DNA of 64,000 nucleotides from Alternaria dauci. Its lineage: Eukaryota; Ascomycota; Dothideomycetes; Pleosporales; Pleosporaceae. A program made the translations under genes and the position numbers. Below the pieces are notes generated by a model. It did not search any database. It had not been told where the DNA came from and worked only from the letters and a program-made list of their open reading frames with translations. The stretch covers positions 1,364,001 through 1,428,000 of the forward strand of contig NC_091274.1 of the NCBI RefSeq assembly GCF_042100115.1, read 5' to 3'. The first letter of the stretch is position 1; each line of letters begins with the position of its first letter. Below are positions 40,835 to 53,823 of the stretch, piece by piece.

Positions 40835-43819
40835 CTAGGCAGCACCACCTTCATCTCCCTTGGCCTCCTCTGGGTTCTCTGCTGGGGCTTCGGCCTCTCC
40901 GTTTTGCCCCTCAGCACCATCGCCGTTGGTTGCAGCCGCTGCTGCGGCAGCGGCCGCGGCCTCAGCTTCTCTCTGTTGTTTCTCTGCTTTGGCTCGTTGT
41001 CTTGCAGCTTCCCGTTCAAAGTTTTCCTTTCGCGCGCGCTCGTCTTTCGCTTTACGGAGACGCTCTGCTTCCTCGACGCCACCACTCTTCTTGAGCTTGC
41101 CTTCCTCGACAAAGTTGCCAAGCTCGCGCTTGAACTCGTCATCGTTCCTAGTCTCAAGATCACGTTGTCGCGCCTTCTCAGCTCGCTCAATGGCCTCCAG
41201 CCTGCCTTCGTGGTTTGGCTGCAGGGCTTTGACTTCTCCAAGCACACCATCTCGAGCCTGACGTGGATCCACGGCTTTATCCAGAGCGACCGCATTGAGC
41301 ATGTTGCGGCCACTAGCGGAGCGCATCCCCTTGCCAGCCTCCTTCTCGCTTTCAAGGTTCTGCTGTTTGGTCGCCTGCTCCACCAACTCAAGTGTTTGTG
41401 CTGCTTTTTCAAGATCATCCTGCAAATCCGCCGCCAGTTCTTCCTGCATGGTAAGCATGTCTCGCTCTTCGCATACAGTCTGCAACTCCTGTTCCCAGAT
41501 CTTGGTCCAGAGAGGCTTCTCTTTAGCGAGGAGATCCTGCAATTTCTTGAGCTCTGCGGTAGCAGTCGAAAGATCCTTGGCAGTGGTCTCAAGCTGGCGG
41601 GGAAGAGGCCGGACACCACGTAAGACGACGTCCTTTCTGAGATCCTCAACAAGATCCTGTAGGTCGTCCACCCTGTTGACAATCTTCTCTGAGTCGTCTT
41701 GCAGGGCCTTCTTGCCGGTGTTGATGTAAGCACGACCGCTATCTCCATCAAGTGAGGGCAGGGCAGCCTTTATAGCCGTGGACTTGACAGCACTGGCTTT
41801 TGTGCGTATCGTCGACATGCTAGCTTGTATGTCCGACACGAACGACGAGTAGGTCTGTCGGACGACTGCCAAATCACGACGCAGCGACTGGACCTCGCTG
41901 AGTTGGGTGGCTGAAGTAACGTTGTCGGCGGAAGGCGCGCCTATCGCAATAGGGCGAGAAGGTAGCAGTGCGGAGTTGCGAGTTGAAGAGAGAGGGGCAG
42001 CCGAAATCCCAGCGATCTCCTTGGTTGTTTGCTGTTGGCGTTCGGCCACTCGTTGTATGGTTGCTTGTTGATCCTCGACTACCGTTTTTATGCTCTCGAC
42101 AAGTTTGCTAAGTCCGCCAAACTTGTCGTCGATGTGACTTTTCACTTCGTCGAGTTGTTCCACATTTAGGACGAGCACAGCTCGGTCTTTGATATCGTGG
42201 ATATCCTCGAGCTCGTACCGTACGCCAGAAACAGGATCCTGGATGTGGATCTCGGGCAGATCGCCGTAACGGTGGGTATCCCATGCAAATTTCTCGATGA
42301 ACGCAAGTTGTAGGCGAGCGGAGGAGAGCTCAGCGCCATCTGTGAAGACGTATTTTTTTATCTTGCTTTTGTACTGGAGGAACAAGGTGAGCTCTTTTCC
42401 TTGCTGAGGCGATTGTTCTGGGATGAATTGTGAAGGTTGTGGAGAAGGTGTCTTAGTCCTGTAGGAGCTGTTGCGGCTGGCTACAGGCCTGGATGGTTCT
42501 TCTTTTACTGGCGATGCAGATCCAAGCTCAGCCGGCTCTGATAGTGGGCCGTTCAAAGTAGCACCTAGTGAAAGCTGGTCGCCTTCTGGGAATCGTGGCT
42601 GTGCGAGCTTATCGTCTGGCGTTTTTTGTACGGGACTGTCTTCGGGTCCGTTCTCCTTAGGTGGTAGAATGCTCGGCGCAGTGCTTTGAGAACTTTCTTC
42701 GGATATGCGTCTTTCGTTGGGCTGATCGAAAGAAAACTTGGTTTCCACGGCGGGTCTCTGTTGCGTTAGACTCTGATTCGACCGCTGGCGGTTGTGCATC
42801 ATGGACGCCCTCGTTCGTACTGCATTCATGGATTCGCGCACATCCCGTCCCCTATTTGGTATGGGCGAATTCTGCACCGGTGGAAGTGGAATGCCATTTG
42901 TCCCAAGATGCTTCTGGATCTGGTACGCTGAGAATCGGCGCGAAGCCCTGCGCTCAAGCTCACCACCTCTTTGCAATGCTGCCAGCGCATCTTCCTGCTT
43001 CGGTGGGGGTGGAGGTGGAGGAAAGTCGACGGGGTAGTTTGGTCGCGGGGGGTCTGGTGTTTTGGGCATGGCATCGTCTGCGGGGTACGGGGCCACGACA
43101 GGCATTTGCTGGGCAGTGCCGTTCGACAGGGACGAGTCTGTGGAGAGCTGGCTCGCGGCGGTTGAGCGGTTCGCTTTCGGGTTCGAGGGGATAGCATCGT
43201 ACTTGCTTGGAGAGGCCCGCCCCCCAGCTACCGAAGATGAACGCGGAGGAAGATCGGGGCCCCCAAACGCTGGGCTGTCACCTCTCGAAGGTAGCCTCTG
43301 GCTCGCCGATCTTGGCTGTTGGTGTTCCTCGACCTCACCACTGCTCCCAACGCTGCCCTGGCGCGGACTACCACCGCCGTTGAGTGAGCCATCTCTTCCT
43401 GTGCGCTGCCGTAACCGCTGTTGCTTCTTCTTCAGGCCGTGGAGCAGGTTTATTATAATGTCTCGTATGCGCGGGAGGAAGTTGTCGAGGCTGGCTTGCG
43501 AGGCTTCCTGGCTCAGCGTCTCCTCTAGTATGCCACGCAGCAACTCGGGCACGTTTCCGAGATCGTTGGTGTCGACGCCGATTGCGTTGAAGGCGCGTGA
43601 CGCGATGTTGAACTCATAGCCCAGACGCACGTAGACGTCCGAGACCTCGCTCTCGGTGGCGGTCCCGCGCGACCATAGTGTCAACGTCTCTGCAGCGTGT
43701 TAGTAGGGTGGTGTATGCGGGGCTGCATGCGCCGTGGACGGACCGAGGAGCTGCTTTGTGGCGACGAGCAGGTGCGTGACGGACTTTTCTATCTGCGAGA
43801 GCTGCTGCTGGGGCTGCAT
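40835..43819 (-). CDS. BUD6: Actin-interacting polarity protein Bud6/Aip3
   Basis: Two exons, 43819-43744 and 43689-40835, 976 residues. The 54-bp intron has a weak donor (GTCCGT), a perfect CTACTAAC branch site and a TGCAG acceptor; it joins SVTHLLVATKQLL-ETLTLWSRG. Bud6 binds actin and formins and organises actin cables at sites of polarised growth. The N-terminal segment (SQIEKSVTHLLVATKQLLE.., VYVRLGYEFNIASRAFNAIG) and the AIP3 domain from about residue 440 (GKELTLFLQYKSKIKK, RLQLAFIEKFAWD, RYELEDIHDIKDRAVLVLN) are clear, followed by long coiled coils. The tail is Lys/Glu/Ala-rich. An upstream in-frame ATG would add N-terminal low-complexity residues; the chosen start gives MQPQQQLSQIEKS. 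Confidence 0.93.
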
Positions 43820-45206
43820 TTCATCTGGCGTCAGTGGCTGTTGTTTGGTGTTGGGCGCGGAATGCGGAGAGAGAGAGCGGGAGAGAGGGAGGGAGGGAGA
43901 ACCCATGCTGCTGCACGTACATTCTTGGGCGCACGGCGTGATGACCCCTGAGACGAGCGGACAGAAGACGACTCCTCTGTCATATTGCCGGCTTGGTGTG
44001 GCGCAGGTGTGCGGCGTCAACAGCAGAGTGAAGGGCCGGGCTGGGAGCGCGAGAGGCACGACGCTCTCTTGTTGGCGACCACGTTGGGTGCACCGACGTC
44101 GGAGATGCCTGGGGGCGAGCTAACACGAGAGTGGCTGGGCGGCACGTGGAGCAGTCTCACCTCCAACCTCGTAGAATTGTTTCTTCCATGTGCCAAACGT
44201 CTCTCTACGTCATTTGCGGCGAAAAGAAGTTTGTTGAGGGTAAATGGCAAAGGGCGGCTTTGGCCTTGGTCGGGTGCGCCTTGGTCGGGTGCGTCTTGGG
44301 CATGTGCGGGCTGACCTGACGGCAAGCAAACGTACCATGCAACATGCCCGGCTCCATCCATCGTCGCCCAGCATACGCTTCTGACTTGAGATCTGCCATG
44401 TACGTGGCCACAGCAGCTGCAGACGAGCGCAGACTACGGGCAGCGTCCGGCCTATGTTCGCGCTACTCCATCAAGCTGCCGCTGGGTGCGTGGTTGACTG
44501 GGGTAACCATTGTGTGCATGCCCCTCTAGCATGCTTTGGAACGCAGCGAACAGGTGTTGCCCCGTAATTGTAGATGGCCTCTCTGCACACGTATCTTGTT
44601 TGATGGGGGCGCCTCTGACGCCCAAAAGCATGTGCAGAGCGCAAAGAGCAGAGAGCACACACAGAGAGAGAGAGTGAGGCGTGAGGTGTAGCTGACGACA
44701 ATAAACGCTCTTGGCAGCGCAGAGGGCAGCCCTGAACAGGTCACCGACGATTGTCTCGGCTTGTCGTCAACTTACCGTCTCCTCTCTATTCCATATCTCG
44801 CGCCGCCATCCTGCGGCCTGCCTGCCTGCCTGACCGTTGCGCTCTCGTGCCGTCAACCGAGCATTCACGGCTACTGCCTGAGCCTGGCCTAGTTCCCGCA
44901 CCTTGCACTTGTGTTTCATCCAGGCGATCCGCTTGGCGTTGCACCTCACTCTCAACCTCTGGCTACCGTTCGGGCACAGCCTCCTATACCATCGCAACTC
45001 CGCCGTCCGGCTGCCCCCCGCCCTCTCCCCCTCGCCCTTCCAAAGCTCGTCGACTCTGCGCCTGCTGCCGCATTGAGCGTCGTGCGCTACTCTCACCCTA
45101 GAGTTGGAGCTCCTTCCTCCCCCGCCCGTCGCTCCTTCTCCCGCAACCACAAACCGAACCTCAGACGCACGCTACTGAGCTCGCCCGCGCTTTCCTCTCC
45201 CCATCC
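43820..45206. other. Divergent promoter region BUD6 / PBP1
   Basis: About 1.4 kb between divergent genes. Purine-rich runs (GAGAGAGAGCGGGAGAGAGG near 43870), a 15-bp tandem CCTTGGTCGGGTGCG repeat near 44268-44297, GA repeats near 44660 and a CT-rich leader for PBP1 from about 44860. No gene recognised. Confidence 0.5.
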
Positions 45207-48200
45207 ATGTCCACTGCCGCCGCGACTCCCAATACCTCCTCCAATGCTCTAAACCCCGCCTCCAATCCCGCCAGGCAACTGAAGATGAGCACTGCGGCCA
45301 AAGGCATCGACGCACAGCGAAAGCCCGGAAGCCCCATCGACGGCGGCCACAAGTAAGCTCATGCTCCTTGCACACTCTCTACACCTCAACACTTCCCCTG
45401 CCGCCTTGCCCCGCCTGCCTTGCTCTCCCTCCAAGAGCCTGCCTGCGTGCCTCGACTGCTCCCCACAATGCGGCACATTCTCGTGTGAAGTGCCGTCGGT
45501 CACATGGGGCCACAGTGCGACTGCCCTGTCCACTAGACGACTCCCTCCTCGTGCATTGTGCCCAATTGCCTTACATGGCGATGCTCCTTCTTCCACACCA
45601 CCCTGCTCACCTGCACCTGGCGCAATGCTGACTTGGCGACTTGCAGAAAACCTCCGGCCAAATCGGCATGGACCCAGGGCACCAATCCCATCACCCAGCG
45701 CCCGACTCACTCTCCCACCCCAAACGGTGCCGTCAACTCGCCCAAGCCCCCACAGAGCTCGACGGCTGCCTCCGCCGACAACGCTTCCGCCATGAGGCAC
45801 CTTAGCGACCGCATGATGTATCTGTTGGCCAACCTGACGGTAAGTGCCAGCTGGCTCTCAGTGCAGCACGAGTCAGCGAAACTGACCATACCAAACAGGG
45901 GCTCCCGGGTATCATTACACTCAAGAACGGCGACAAGTACTCTGGTGTCCTCTCGGGCACCTCCCTAGATCCTAGCGAGTTACGCTATGTCTTCAAGATG
46001 GTCAAGAAGCTCTTGCCCGCCAGTAACGCTCAGACCAACGGTGCCAGTCAGTCGTCCGACGACTACGTTGGCTCAGGGGACTACCACGTCATGTCATTCG
46101 ACATGAGCGATGTGGCTGATTTCAACGTCAACAACGTGGTCCTCGACAAGTCCCAGCTCAAAGGCCAAAATGGTAAGTACCAAAATACCAAGCTGATTCG
46201 CATGCCACGACTAACAAGCAAGGTACTTCTGGCTTCCGCACCGATACCGACATTTCTGGCAAGCTCGAGCTCCGCGAGCGCAACCTCCAAAAGTGGGAGC
46301 CGTCCGAGGTAGATCCCAACATGACTCTCGAATCCACTGGACGTACGGGCGACTGGGATCAGTTCGCCACCAATGAGCGCATGTTCGGCGTGAAGAGCAA
46401 CTACGACGAAAACATATACACGACTACAATCAACAAGAACGACCCACAGTATGCGGAACGGGCCGCCCGCGCTGAGAAGATCGCTCGAGAGATTGAGGGC
46501 AGTAGCGCAACCAACTCACATGTTCGCGAAGAGCGAGGAGGATATACTGCGGCCGACGACAATGGCGACGAAGAGGACAAATACAGCGGAGTACGACGAG
46601 ACCTCCCAAATTTGTCAAGCGGCCAATCCAACCGATACACTCCGCCCGCACGACGAGCTCCCGCCCCGGAAGCGACAGTGCCTGGTGCGCCAGTGGACCC
46701 CGCGATCATCTCATCCTCTGTTGCACGACCTGCCTCGCAGTCGACACAACGTGCTGCAAGTCCCGCAAAGCCAGCTGCTGGTGCACCCGAGCCTACGAAA
46801 GCCCCAGAGGTCCCCAGTGATGCTTCCAAGACAGCACCAAAACCCACTGATGCGCACAAGGCCATTACAGAGCAACTGCAGAAGCCAACCAGCACGATCA
46901 AGTCGGGCGTCGCTGCCATCCCCCCCAGGAAATCTGGACGGCCACATGATGCCACTACAAACGTCGAACATGATCTTCTTGATTCCTTCAAGCAATTCTC
47001 GGCCGCTGAGAAACTACGCATTTCCGACCGTCAGAGGCAGTTTGCTCGAGAGAACAAGGCTGTAAAGCTCAACGATCTCAAAAAGTTCGCGCTCAACTTC
47101 AAGTTGAGCACGCCTGTACCGTCAGATCTTGTTCCCATACTCGCTAAGGACGAGACGAAGCAGCAAGCCATTGTTGACAAGGCCAACCGACAAGCTCAAG
47201 AGATGAAGACCACGTCTTCGAAAGCATCAAGCAGTGTTGCAGACCCAAAAGCTGCCGCGCGCTCTGCTGCGAAGCCCGAGTCCACTCAAGCCTCTCCTAG
47301 CGCCAACGTAGACCGTCAACAAAACCAGCGTCCCCGACCAGGGCAGCCAGCCTATGCATCTGCTAGTATGCGGGGTTCTCACCAGAACATGAACCAGATA
47401 CCTCCCCGTAACCAAGGACTCCTCAGCACTCGTTTGCAGATGAACCACCAGCAGCATAAGCAGCAAGGTGCTATGCCCTACAACGGCGTTCCTCAACCGA
47501 TACCCGCTCAGGATATGCGTATGCCGCCCACTGGTCCTTCGCAGCCTTCGAGCGGTGCCCAGACACCTTCTTCCAGCGTATCTACGAGGTTCAACGTCCG
47601 CGCTCATGAATTCAAGCCAAACCCGGCTGCTAGTACCTTCCAGCCTGGCGGAACTCCCAGTGCGACCTCTAGCCCTCGACCAAACTCTTCAAGACAGGAA
47701 GTACGCAAGCCTCCTGTCACCAACTTCTTCACTGGCCAACGGCCCACTGTGAAAGCGCTGGATGGACCGACAACCTTCAATGCTATTGGACGCCTCGAGA
47801 AAGAAGCCCAGTCGAGCGACAAGCCCCATCACTCTGATATTGCGCCTCCGTACAAGACACCCCCTACCTGGGACTTCCCTTCTTCGAACACACACAAGGG
47901 ATACGAGCAGCTGTTCGACCATGCCCCTCCGCCCGCACCGTTGTCGGTACCGCAACACGTCATGGCTAATGGCCCTATTCCTCATCAGCATCAACTACCA
48001 CCTCATCTTCAGGGTGCCCAAGGCATGGCACAAGGGCCGGCAGCTCAACACACGCCTCGCGGACCACCGATACAGCCGCATCTTGGCCAGGACCAGCATC
48101 ATTTCGGCGGTCAACACATGCAGTATTCGCATTCGACATCATCGGTCCAACCTTCTCCACGGCCTATGGCGCCCTATATGTATGGCGCGCAGCCGCAACC

Positions 48201-48852
48201 AATGCCAGGCTATCCTCAGCAAATCCCACAGTATGGCATGAGCCCCGGCATTCAGCACGCCACCATGCGGAACCCACAAGGCGGCCAGTTCATGAGTGGC
48301 CCGGGGCCGGCGATGGGTGGCCAAATGATGACACAACAGCCTTCAAATGGACCCTTTATGGGAATGCCTGGTAACCCGCAGATGCAGATGTACTCTCCCG
48401 GTCCCACCCCCGCATACCCCCAATACGGTGCTCATATGCCTGGCCCTGGTGCCAACGGGTTTCCTAGCCCTAGGCCAGGTGCGCCTATGATGAGCCACCA
48501 AGGATCCCAACAAGGACACCACCAACAGCCGCCTATGATGTATATGCAACCTGGTGCTCCAGCTCCTCAGATGTATCAAATGCAGCCGGCAAACAGTAGG
48601 TAGCACGTCAGTGACTGATGCAACACGGCTAACATCACTTCAGTGGCTCCAATGCGAGGACCTTTCCCACAGCCATACCAAGGCGGTCATTATGGCTCGC
48701 CACAGCAGCATCACCAGTTTCCCCAGCAACACCGGGGTACACCCAGTGGCAGCTACTCGCAGCCTATGATGCAACAGCACTCGACGGGTCCCCAGGCTCC
48801 GCCCACTGGTCCCGCTAATCATGCACCAGACGGCAGCAACGAACCCAAATGA
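45207..48852 (+). CDS. PBP1: Ataxin-2 homologue, poly(A)-binding-protein-binding protein
   Basis: Five exons: 45207-45352, 45647-45839, 45899-46172, 46223-48595 and 48644-48852; 1064 residues with all phases consistent. Order of domains: a short disordered start; an Lsm-like fold (MMYLLANLTGLPGIITLKNGDKYSGVLSG..); the LsmAD domain (TGDWDQFATNERMFGVKSNYDENIYTT, about residue 215-260); then a long Gln/Pro/Met/Gly-rich tail. Ataxin-2/Pbp1 binds Pab1, tunes poly(A) length and translation, joins stress granules and in yeast restrains TORC1. The low-complexity tail fits phase-separating behaviour. LST8, a TORC1 subunit, lies about 4 kb away, which may be chance. Intron 1 is long (294 bp). Confidence 0.94.
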
Positions 48853-49558
48853 GAGCCTTCCGAGTAGCTTGGCCGCAGATGAGCGATGTCCGCAGCGGCC
48901 TGCTTCTTAAGTTCCGCGACATGCTCTCCGTGCCTGTTTTACCAGATTTTGCTATGCGCTTAGCGTGGATGGGTTGGTGTGCGCCACTGTGATGGGTGGC
49001 TTGAGGCATAGCGACAGGCGTTGACTGGGCATGATAGGTGCATAAGGGATCACGGTATGGATCAAAATCTTGAGGGTCATGGACATGCAAGACACGACGA
49101 TAAGGAAGGGAAGGAGCTGCCACGTTCGCTACGCTACACGCGATGGCAACGTGCCATGGAGGAGCAAGTTACGAGGATTGCTTTGGCGTTCTCTGACCGC
49201 GAGCGAGCGTTGGAGAGGGGCAAGCGGACAACTACAAGCAAGAAGAGCACGTTCATGTGAGCGCATGCTTTTCGACCACTATCAATACTACCAAATTCAA
49301 AATCCACGTTCATGTGCTCGTGCTCGTGCCTGTGAAGACCCCTGTTTATCATGCAGGTGGCATGGATCACCAGGCACAAATCTGACCCACCCGCTAGCGT
49401 GCTGCCAGCATTCCGCCTTCCCGCAGCCATTCCGACACTACCCCAGAGAACAGCTACTACCAGCTTTCCCTTCTGTACACACTTCTTTTCCTGTACACTC
49501 TTCTTATGTCTGTGTGCATTATATGCCGATTTCAGATGAAGACTTGTAACTACACAGC
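48853..49558. other. Intergenic region
   Basis: About 700 bp between PBP1 and the MFS transporter. The word CACGTTCATGTG occurs twice (about 49248 and 49307). No gene recognised. Confidence 0.45.
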
Positions 49559-51382
49559 ATGAGTGACACTGCTGCAGAACCCCTGATTTCTACTGACCGC
49601 GGTGTTCCGAACAATGCACGCGACCGCTACGACGAAGACGACGATGAGAGTATCGGAGAGGACGAGGTGGACGAGAGCGCTCTGCTATCTCCAGGGCTAT
49701 TTATATGGTGTCTGACAATATGCGCCGGCGTTTCTGGGCTGCTCTTTGGATACGAGTGAGTACATCTCGTTACATGGTTGTGATTCTTTGCGCCATGTTT
49801 CAGCACATCTATGCTTGTGGAAGCAAACACATACTGACAGGTTTGCAGCACTGGTGTAATATCTTCCACGCTCATATCCATAAACACCGACCTCTCCTCC
49901 CGACCCCTTACCACCCTCGACAAGAGCTTGATCACGTCTTGCACCTCGTTCTTCGCGCTTCTGGCATCACCTTTGACGGGTATTCTCGCCGATACATACG
50001 GCCGTAAAACTGTCATACTCGTTGCGGATATACTCTTCATACTTGGCGCACTGTTGCAGGCATGGACAAGCACTGTTGGGGGTATGATCGTAGGTCGGTC
50101 TATCGTCGGCGCGGCAGTCGGAAGCGCGTCGTTCGTTGTACCGTTGTACATCTCTGAGCTGAGTCCCAGTCCTTTCAGGGGGCGACTAGTGGTGGTCAGC
50201 AGCCTCTTTATTACAGGAGGTCAGGTTGTCGCATATATTGTTGGGTGGCTTTTCTCGGAGAAATTGCATGGCTGGAGATGGATGGTTGGTCTGGGAGCTT
50301 TGCCAGCTGCCTTGCAATTCGTCATGCTGTTCCTTCTTCCGGAGACACCGCGATATCTTGTCAAGGCCGGACGGATTCAACAGGCGAGGAAGGTGCTAGG
50401 CAGAGTGTACAAAACCGACGAAAGTGGGACAAAGTTGGTTAATGCCGTACTGAGGCGTGTAGAGAAGGAGATCGAGGAGGAAGAGGACGCTGCGGGATTG
50501 CGAGGTGCTCATGACGTGGCTAAGAGCGGTTGGAGAGCCAAGATAGAGAGGGTGCAAGACAACTTCTCCCAACTAGTTGCGATTGGAGGCAATCGTAGAG
50601 CGCTGATTATTGCATGCATGTTACAGGGCTTGCAGCAACTGTGTGGATTTGTAAGTTTCTTTTCCCGACTCCTCCAACGATGTACATGTGTACTCTCGCA
50701 AACACATCGTCCTCTAAATTCACAGCTAACATGGCATCAGAACTCTTTAATGTATTTCTCCGCTACCATCTTCCGGCTCGTCGGTTTCGAATCTCCAACG
50801 CTTACCTCGCTCTCCATCGCCATAACAAACTTCCTCTTCACACTGGTGGCATTCCATTACATCGACCGCATTGGGCGCCGTCGTATCCTCCTCTGGTCCA
50901 TACCCATTATGGTCGTTGGCCTCGCCCTCTGCGCCATCGCATTCCTCTTCATCGACCTTCCCACCGACGAAGCATCTGCCACGGCCAATGCCGGAAACAA
51001 CAAGATTTGGCCTCTTATCATCCTTTTCTCAATGGTAACCTACGTCGCTGGCTATGCTGTAGGTATGGGAAACGTCCCCTGGCAACAATCGGAACTCTTC
51101 CCTCTCTCGGTTCGATCTCTGGGTTCTGCAATGTCCACGGCTACAAATTGGGGATCTAACACTTTGATTGGGATCACATTTCTGCCCATGATGAACGTCT
51201 TCACCCCGGTTGGTACATTTGCATTGTATGCAGGAGTTTGTATGCTTGCTGAACTTGTGATTTGGAGGATTTATCCTGAGACAGCGGGACTCGGATTAGA
51301 GGATGTGGGTGGGTTGTTGAAGGATGGATTTGGTGTTGAAGATAGTGTAAGAAAATTTAGGGAGAGGAACAAGAAGAGGTGA
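49559..51382 (+). CDS. MFS sugar transporter, myo-inositol type
   Basis: Three exons: 49559-49755, 49849-50650 and 50741-51382; 546 residues. The second intron (50651-50740) is 90 bp and in frame, so an unspliced reading looks open. Sugar-porter signatures: FGYDTGVIS at the first helix, GILADTYGRKT, PLYISELSPSPFRGRLV, PETPRYLVKAGR, IDRIGRRRILL and PETAGLGLEDV. QQLCGFNSLMYFSATIF, formed across intron 2, is typical of yeast Itr-type inositol/H+ symporters. Twelve membrane helices are expected with an acidic cytoplasmic N-terminus. Substrate assignment is by this motif and is probable, not proven. Confidence 0.9.
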
Positions 51383-51623
51383 TGGAGCAGAGTGCTTGAC
51401 AGACACGTACACGAGAAGAGGGTTTGTGTGTATGCGAATAGAAGCTGATGTGACGTCCAAGTCGTCAAAGAGTTTTGAACATGACAGCTACTCGTGTGAA
51501 TAATAAGAGCCGACATCTGAGCATAAATATCGCCCTATCCACTTCTCATTCTCTTCCCTCGATCTCCAGACTCGTAGCCACATCTACATACTTACACTAA
51601 ACTACGTCGACACACTCACAGCC

Positions 51624-52229
51624 ATGAAGTTCACAACCCTTCTAGCCACCACCCTCAGCGCTCTAGTAGCATCTGCTCCAGTCCATGCTTCTTCTTCGCT
51701 TCTTCCCCTCCCTTCAACCCCGGCACCCGGATCTGGCATGATGATAGATAACATGCCCCCCAACAACAACCTCCCCGGCGGCGGTATTGCCTCTTCGTCC
51801 CCCCAAGCCATACACAACAAGCGTGCCCTCGCAAACGAGGTCTCGGATACACACGACTCCTCTACGTACTACGACGCAGCCGCTGAGAAAGAAGCAGAAG
51901 AATTGGCTCTTGTGTTGGATGCCGCGAGTGGGAATGTAGCAGAGATTGAAGGTGCAGGCGCCGACGACAATGTCAAGGTGAAGAGGAGACAGGGAGTTCG
52001 AGGAAGGAGGGATACAGGAGGATGTAAGTCTTACATTCCGGCTAAATGTGAGAAATGCCAGAAGATTTCGGAGATGTATCAAGCGTGCTTGTGCGAGAAG
52101 AAAGCTCTAGACGAGTGTGTGCAGGGCAAGCGTCAGAACTATGTAAGTGAAGATGATCTCTGCAGATGTAAAGTGACGGCACTAACATGTCAATAGGACG
52201 TATGCGCAAAGAAGGAGTGCCCGGCTTAG
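51624..52229 (+). CDS. Secreted pro-protein with Kex2 sites and eight-cysteine C-terminal domain
   Basis: Two exons, 51624-52142 and 52197-52229, 183 residues; the 54-bp intron (GTAAGT..CTAACA..AATAG) holds the stop that an unspliced reading would use. Signal peptide MKFTTLLATTLSALVASAPVHA. A long acidic pro-region contains KR sites (HNKRALA, KVKRRQGVRGRRDTGG) for Kex2-type cleavage. The last 52 residues form a compact domain with eight cysteines: GCKSYIPAKCEKCQK, YQACLCEKKALDEC, DVCAKKECPA. No known family is recognised. Size and processing resemble small secreted proteins of plant-associated fungi. A TATA-like TAAATATC lies about 100 bp upstream. Confidence 0.82.
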
Positions 52230-52668
52230 GGTACGTCGTACTACGACAAACACCCTCTTCACAAGCTAGCTTGTGCTTGAATCTAGTGTACCATGGAGGA
52301 GATAGCAAGCTTTGTTCCAGTAACCTTTTAACAAATCCTCATTGTGTATGCTTTTAGTGCACACCATGGACACAATAGTCATATTAGTTCAGTACATGCT
52401 ACTCTTGAATGTAAATTTTTGTTTTCAGATTCTCGGCCTGATTGCTAGACGTGCTTTGCACATGGCGCTTATTGCGTTGATGCGAGACTAGAAGCTAACT
52501 CAATCACCGTAAACACCCACTGTCATGAACTCATTACCCTTTCCATCCTATGCCAGAACGCCGACGCTGATGCAAATACCGGAAACCATTTTTCTCTTGT
52601 TCCCCAGACGCTACCAATGACTGCGGATACCGTCTTATGACCATTGATGGTGCGTGAAGAGCGAAGCT
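52230..52668. other. Intergenic region (convergent)
   Basis: About 440 bp between two 3' ends; nothing recognised. Confidence 0.45.
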
Positions 52669-53823
52669 CTAGTTCCCAACGGCCGTGTCGTTGAGCGCAA
52701 CACATACAGCACCACGATGGTGTCCGTTGTACTGCCGAATGATGCTCTGGCTACCAAGCTCCCATAGCCTCGCATAATGGTCTGAGCAGCTGGTAACTAG
52801 GTAGGCGCTATCTGCTGAGAAGGCGCAGTCCCATACCCAACGCTGATGGCCGTGTAGTGTGGTCTCCAACGGGAAGGCAGCAGGGTCGCGCTCGCTAGCT
52901 GATGGCAAATTGTCGTTGGGCGTGACGTTGTGAGGAGCAGTAGGATCGACGGACCATATGCGTGCGGTGTGGTCGGCGGAACAGGTGGCTAGGTGACGGA
53001 CGTCGGGGGACAGAAGGACGCGGGTTATGTAGGTCGTGTGTGCGACAAACTTGCAGATGGGAAGGATGGACGTGGTATCGCTGCGCTGGATCATGCGCCA
53101 GACGTAGACATTGCCCTGAAACTCGGTGTTAGCAGACATTGGCGGGACCTTCATCTGACAAGACTCACGGCGTTGTTGCCAGCGCATACCATGCTACCAT
53201 CACTAGCAACTGTAACACTAGCCACGCTCACATCGTCCTCGGGAATGAGCTGATGAGAACACTTGTTCTCTCCCAAGTCCCAAATCCTCACGTTGCCACC
53301 ACGGTCGCAGCTGATGAGTTCGCCCTGGTTTGGATGAATCACGACATCGTTGACAGGAACACCGTGGGTGTAGTTACGCTGGACGTTGCCTGATCGCGTG
53401 TCCCAGATCTTGACAGTACCGTCTTCGGACGAGGTGACGAGCCACTTGGACTCGCAGTGGAAGGCGACACCAGTGATATTTGACGTGTGGCCGTCGAAGG
53501 TGAGGATCGCGTTCGGATTAGTCGACTTGATATCGTAAAGCTTGACCGTATGGTGACCAGCGGCGGCGAGATATCGCTTGTCGGGCGAGATGCATAGACG
53601 GTTGACTTGGGAGTCTGGGTGCGGGATAGTTCGGGAGCATATACCAGAGAGTGCTTCCCAGAATCTGGAGTCCTGGGTGTCAGCACGCGCTACTACCAAT
53701 TGGGAGTGGGAAGCTTGCGAACCTAATTGTATGGTCATAACCGGCTGTGATTCTATGTTAGTTGTTTGTCTGTCAAATGTGGGGTAGACAGCTCCACGTA
53801 CCAGTGCACAGAATGACCGACAT
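52669..53823 (-). CDS. LST8: WD40 subunit of TOR complexes
   Basis: Four exons: 53823-53802 (22 nt), 53744-53723 (22 nt), 53664-53169 and 53115-52669; 328 residues. Splicing yields MSVILCTAGYDHTIRFWEAL, then SGICSRTIPHPDSQVNRL, the diagnostic Lst8 start. Seven WD repeats follow (e.g. TSSEDGTVKIWD, SCDRGGNVRIWD, TCSADHTARIWS, TSCSDHYARLWE). Lst8 binds the kinase domain of Tor and is shared by TORC1 and TORC2. Length is normal. The two tiny first exons hide the start in any single frame. Confidence 0.94.
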
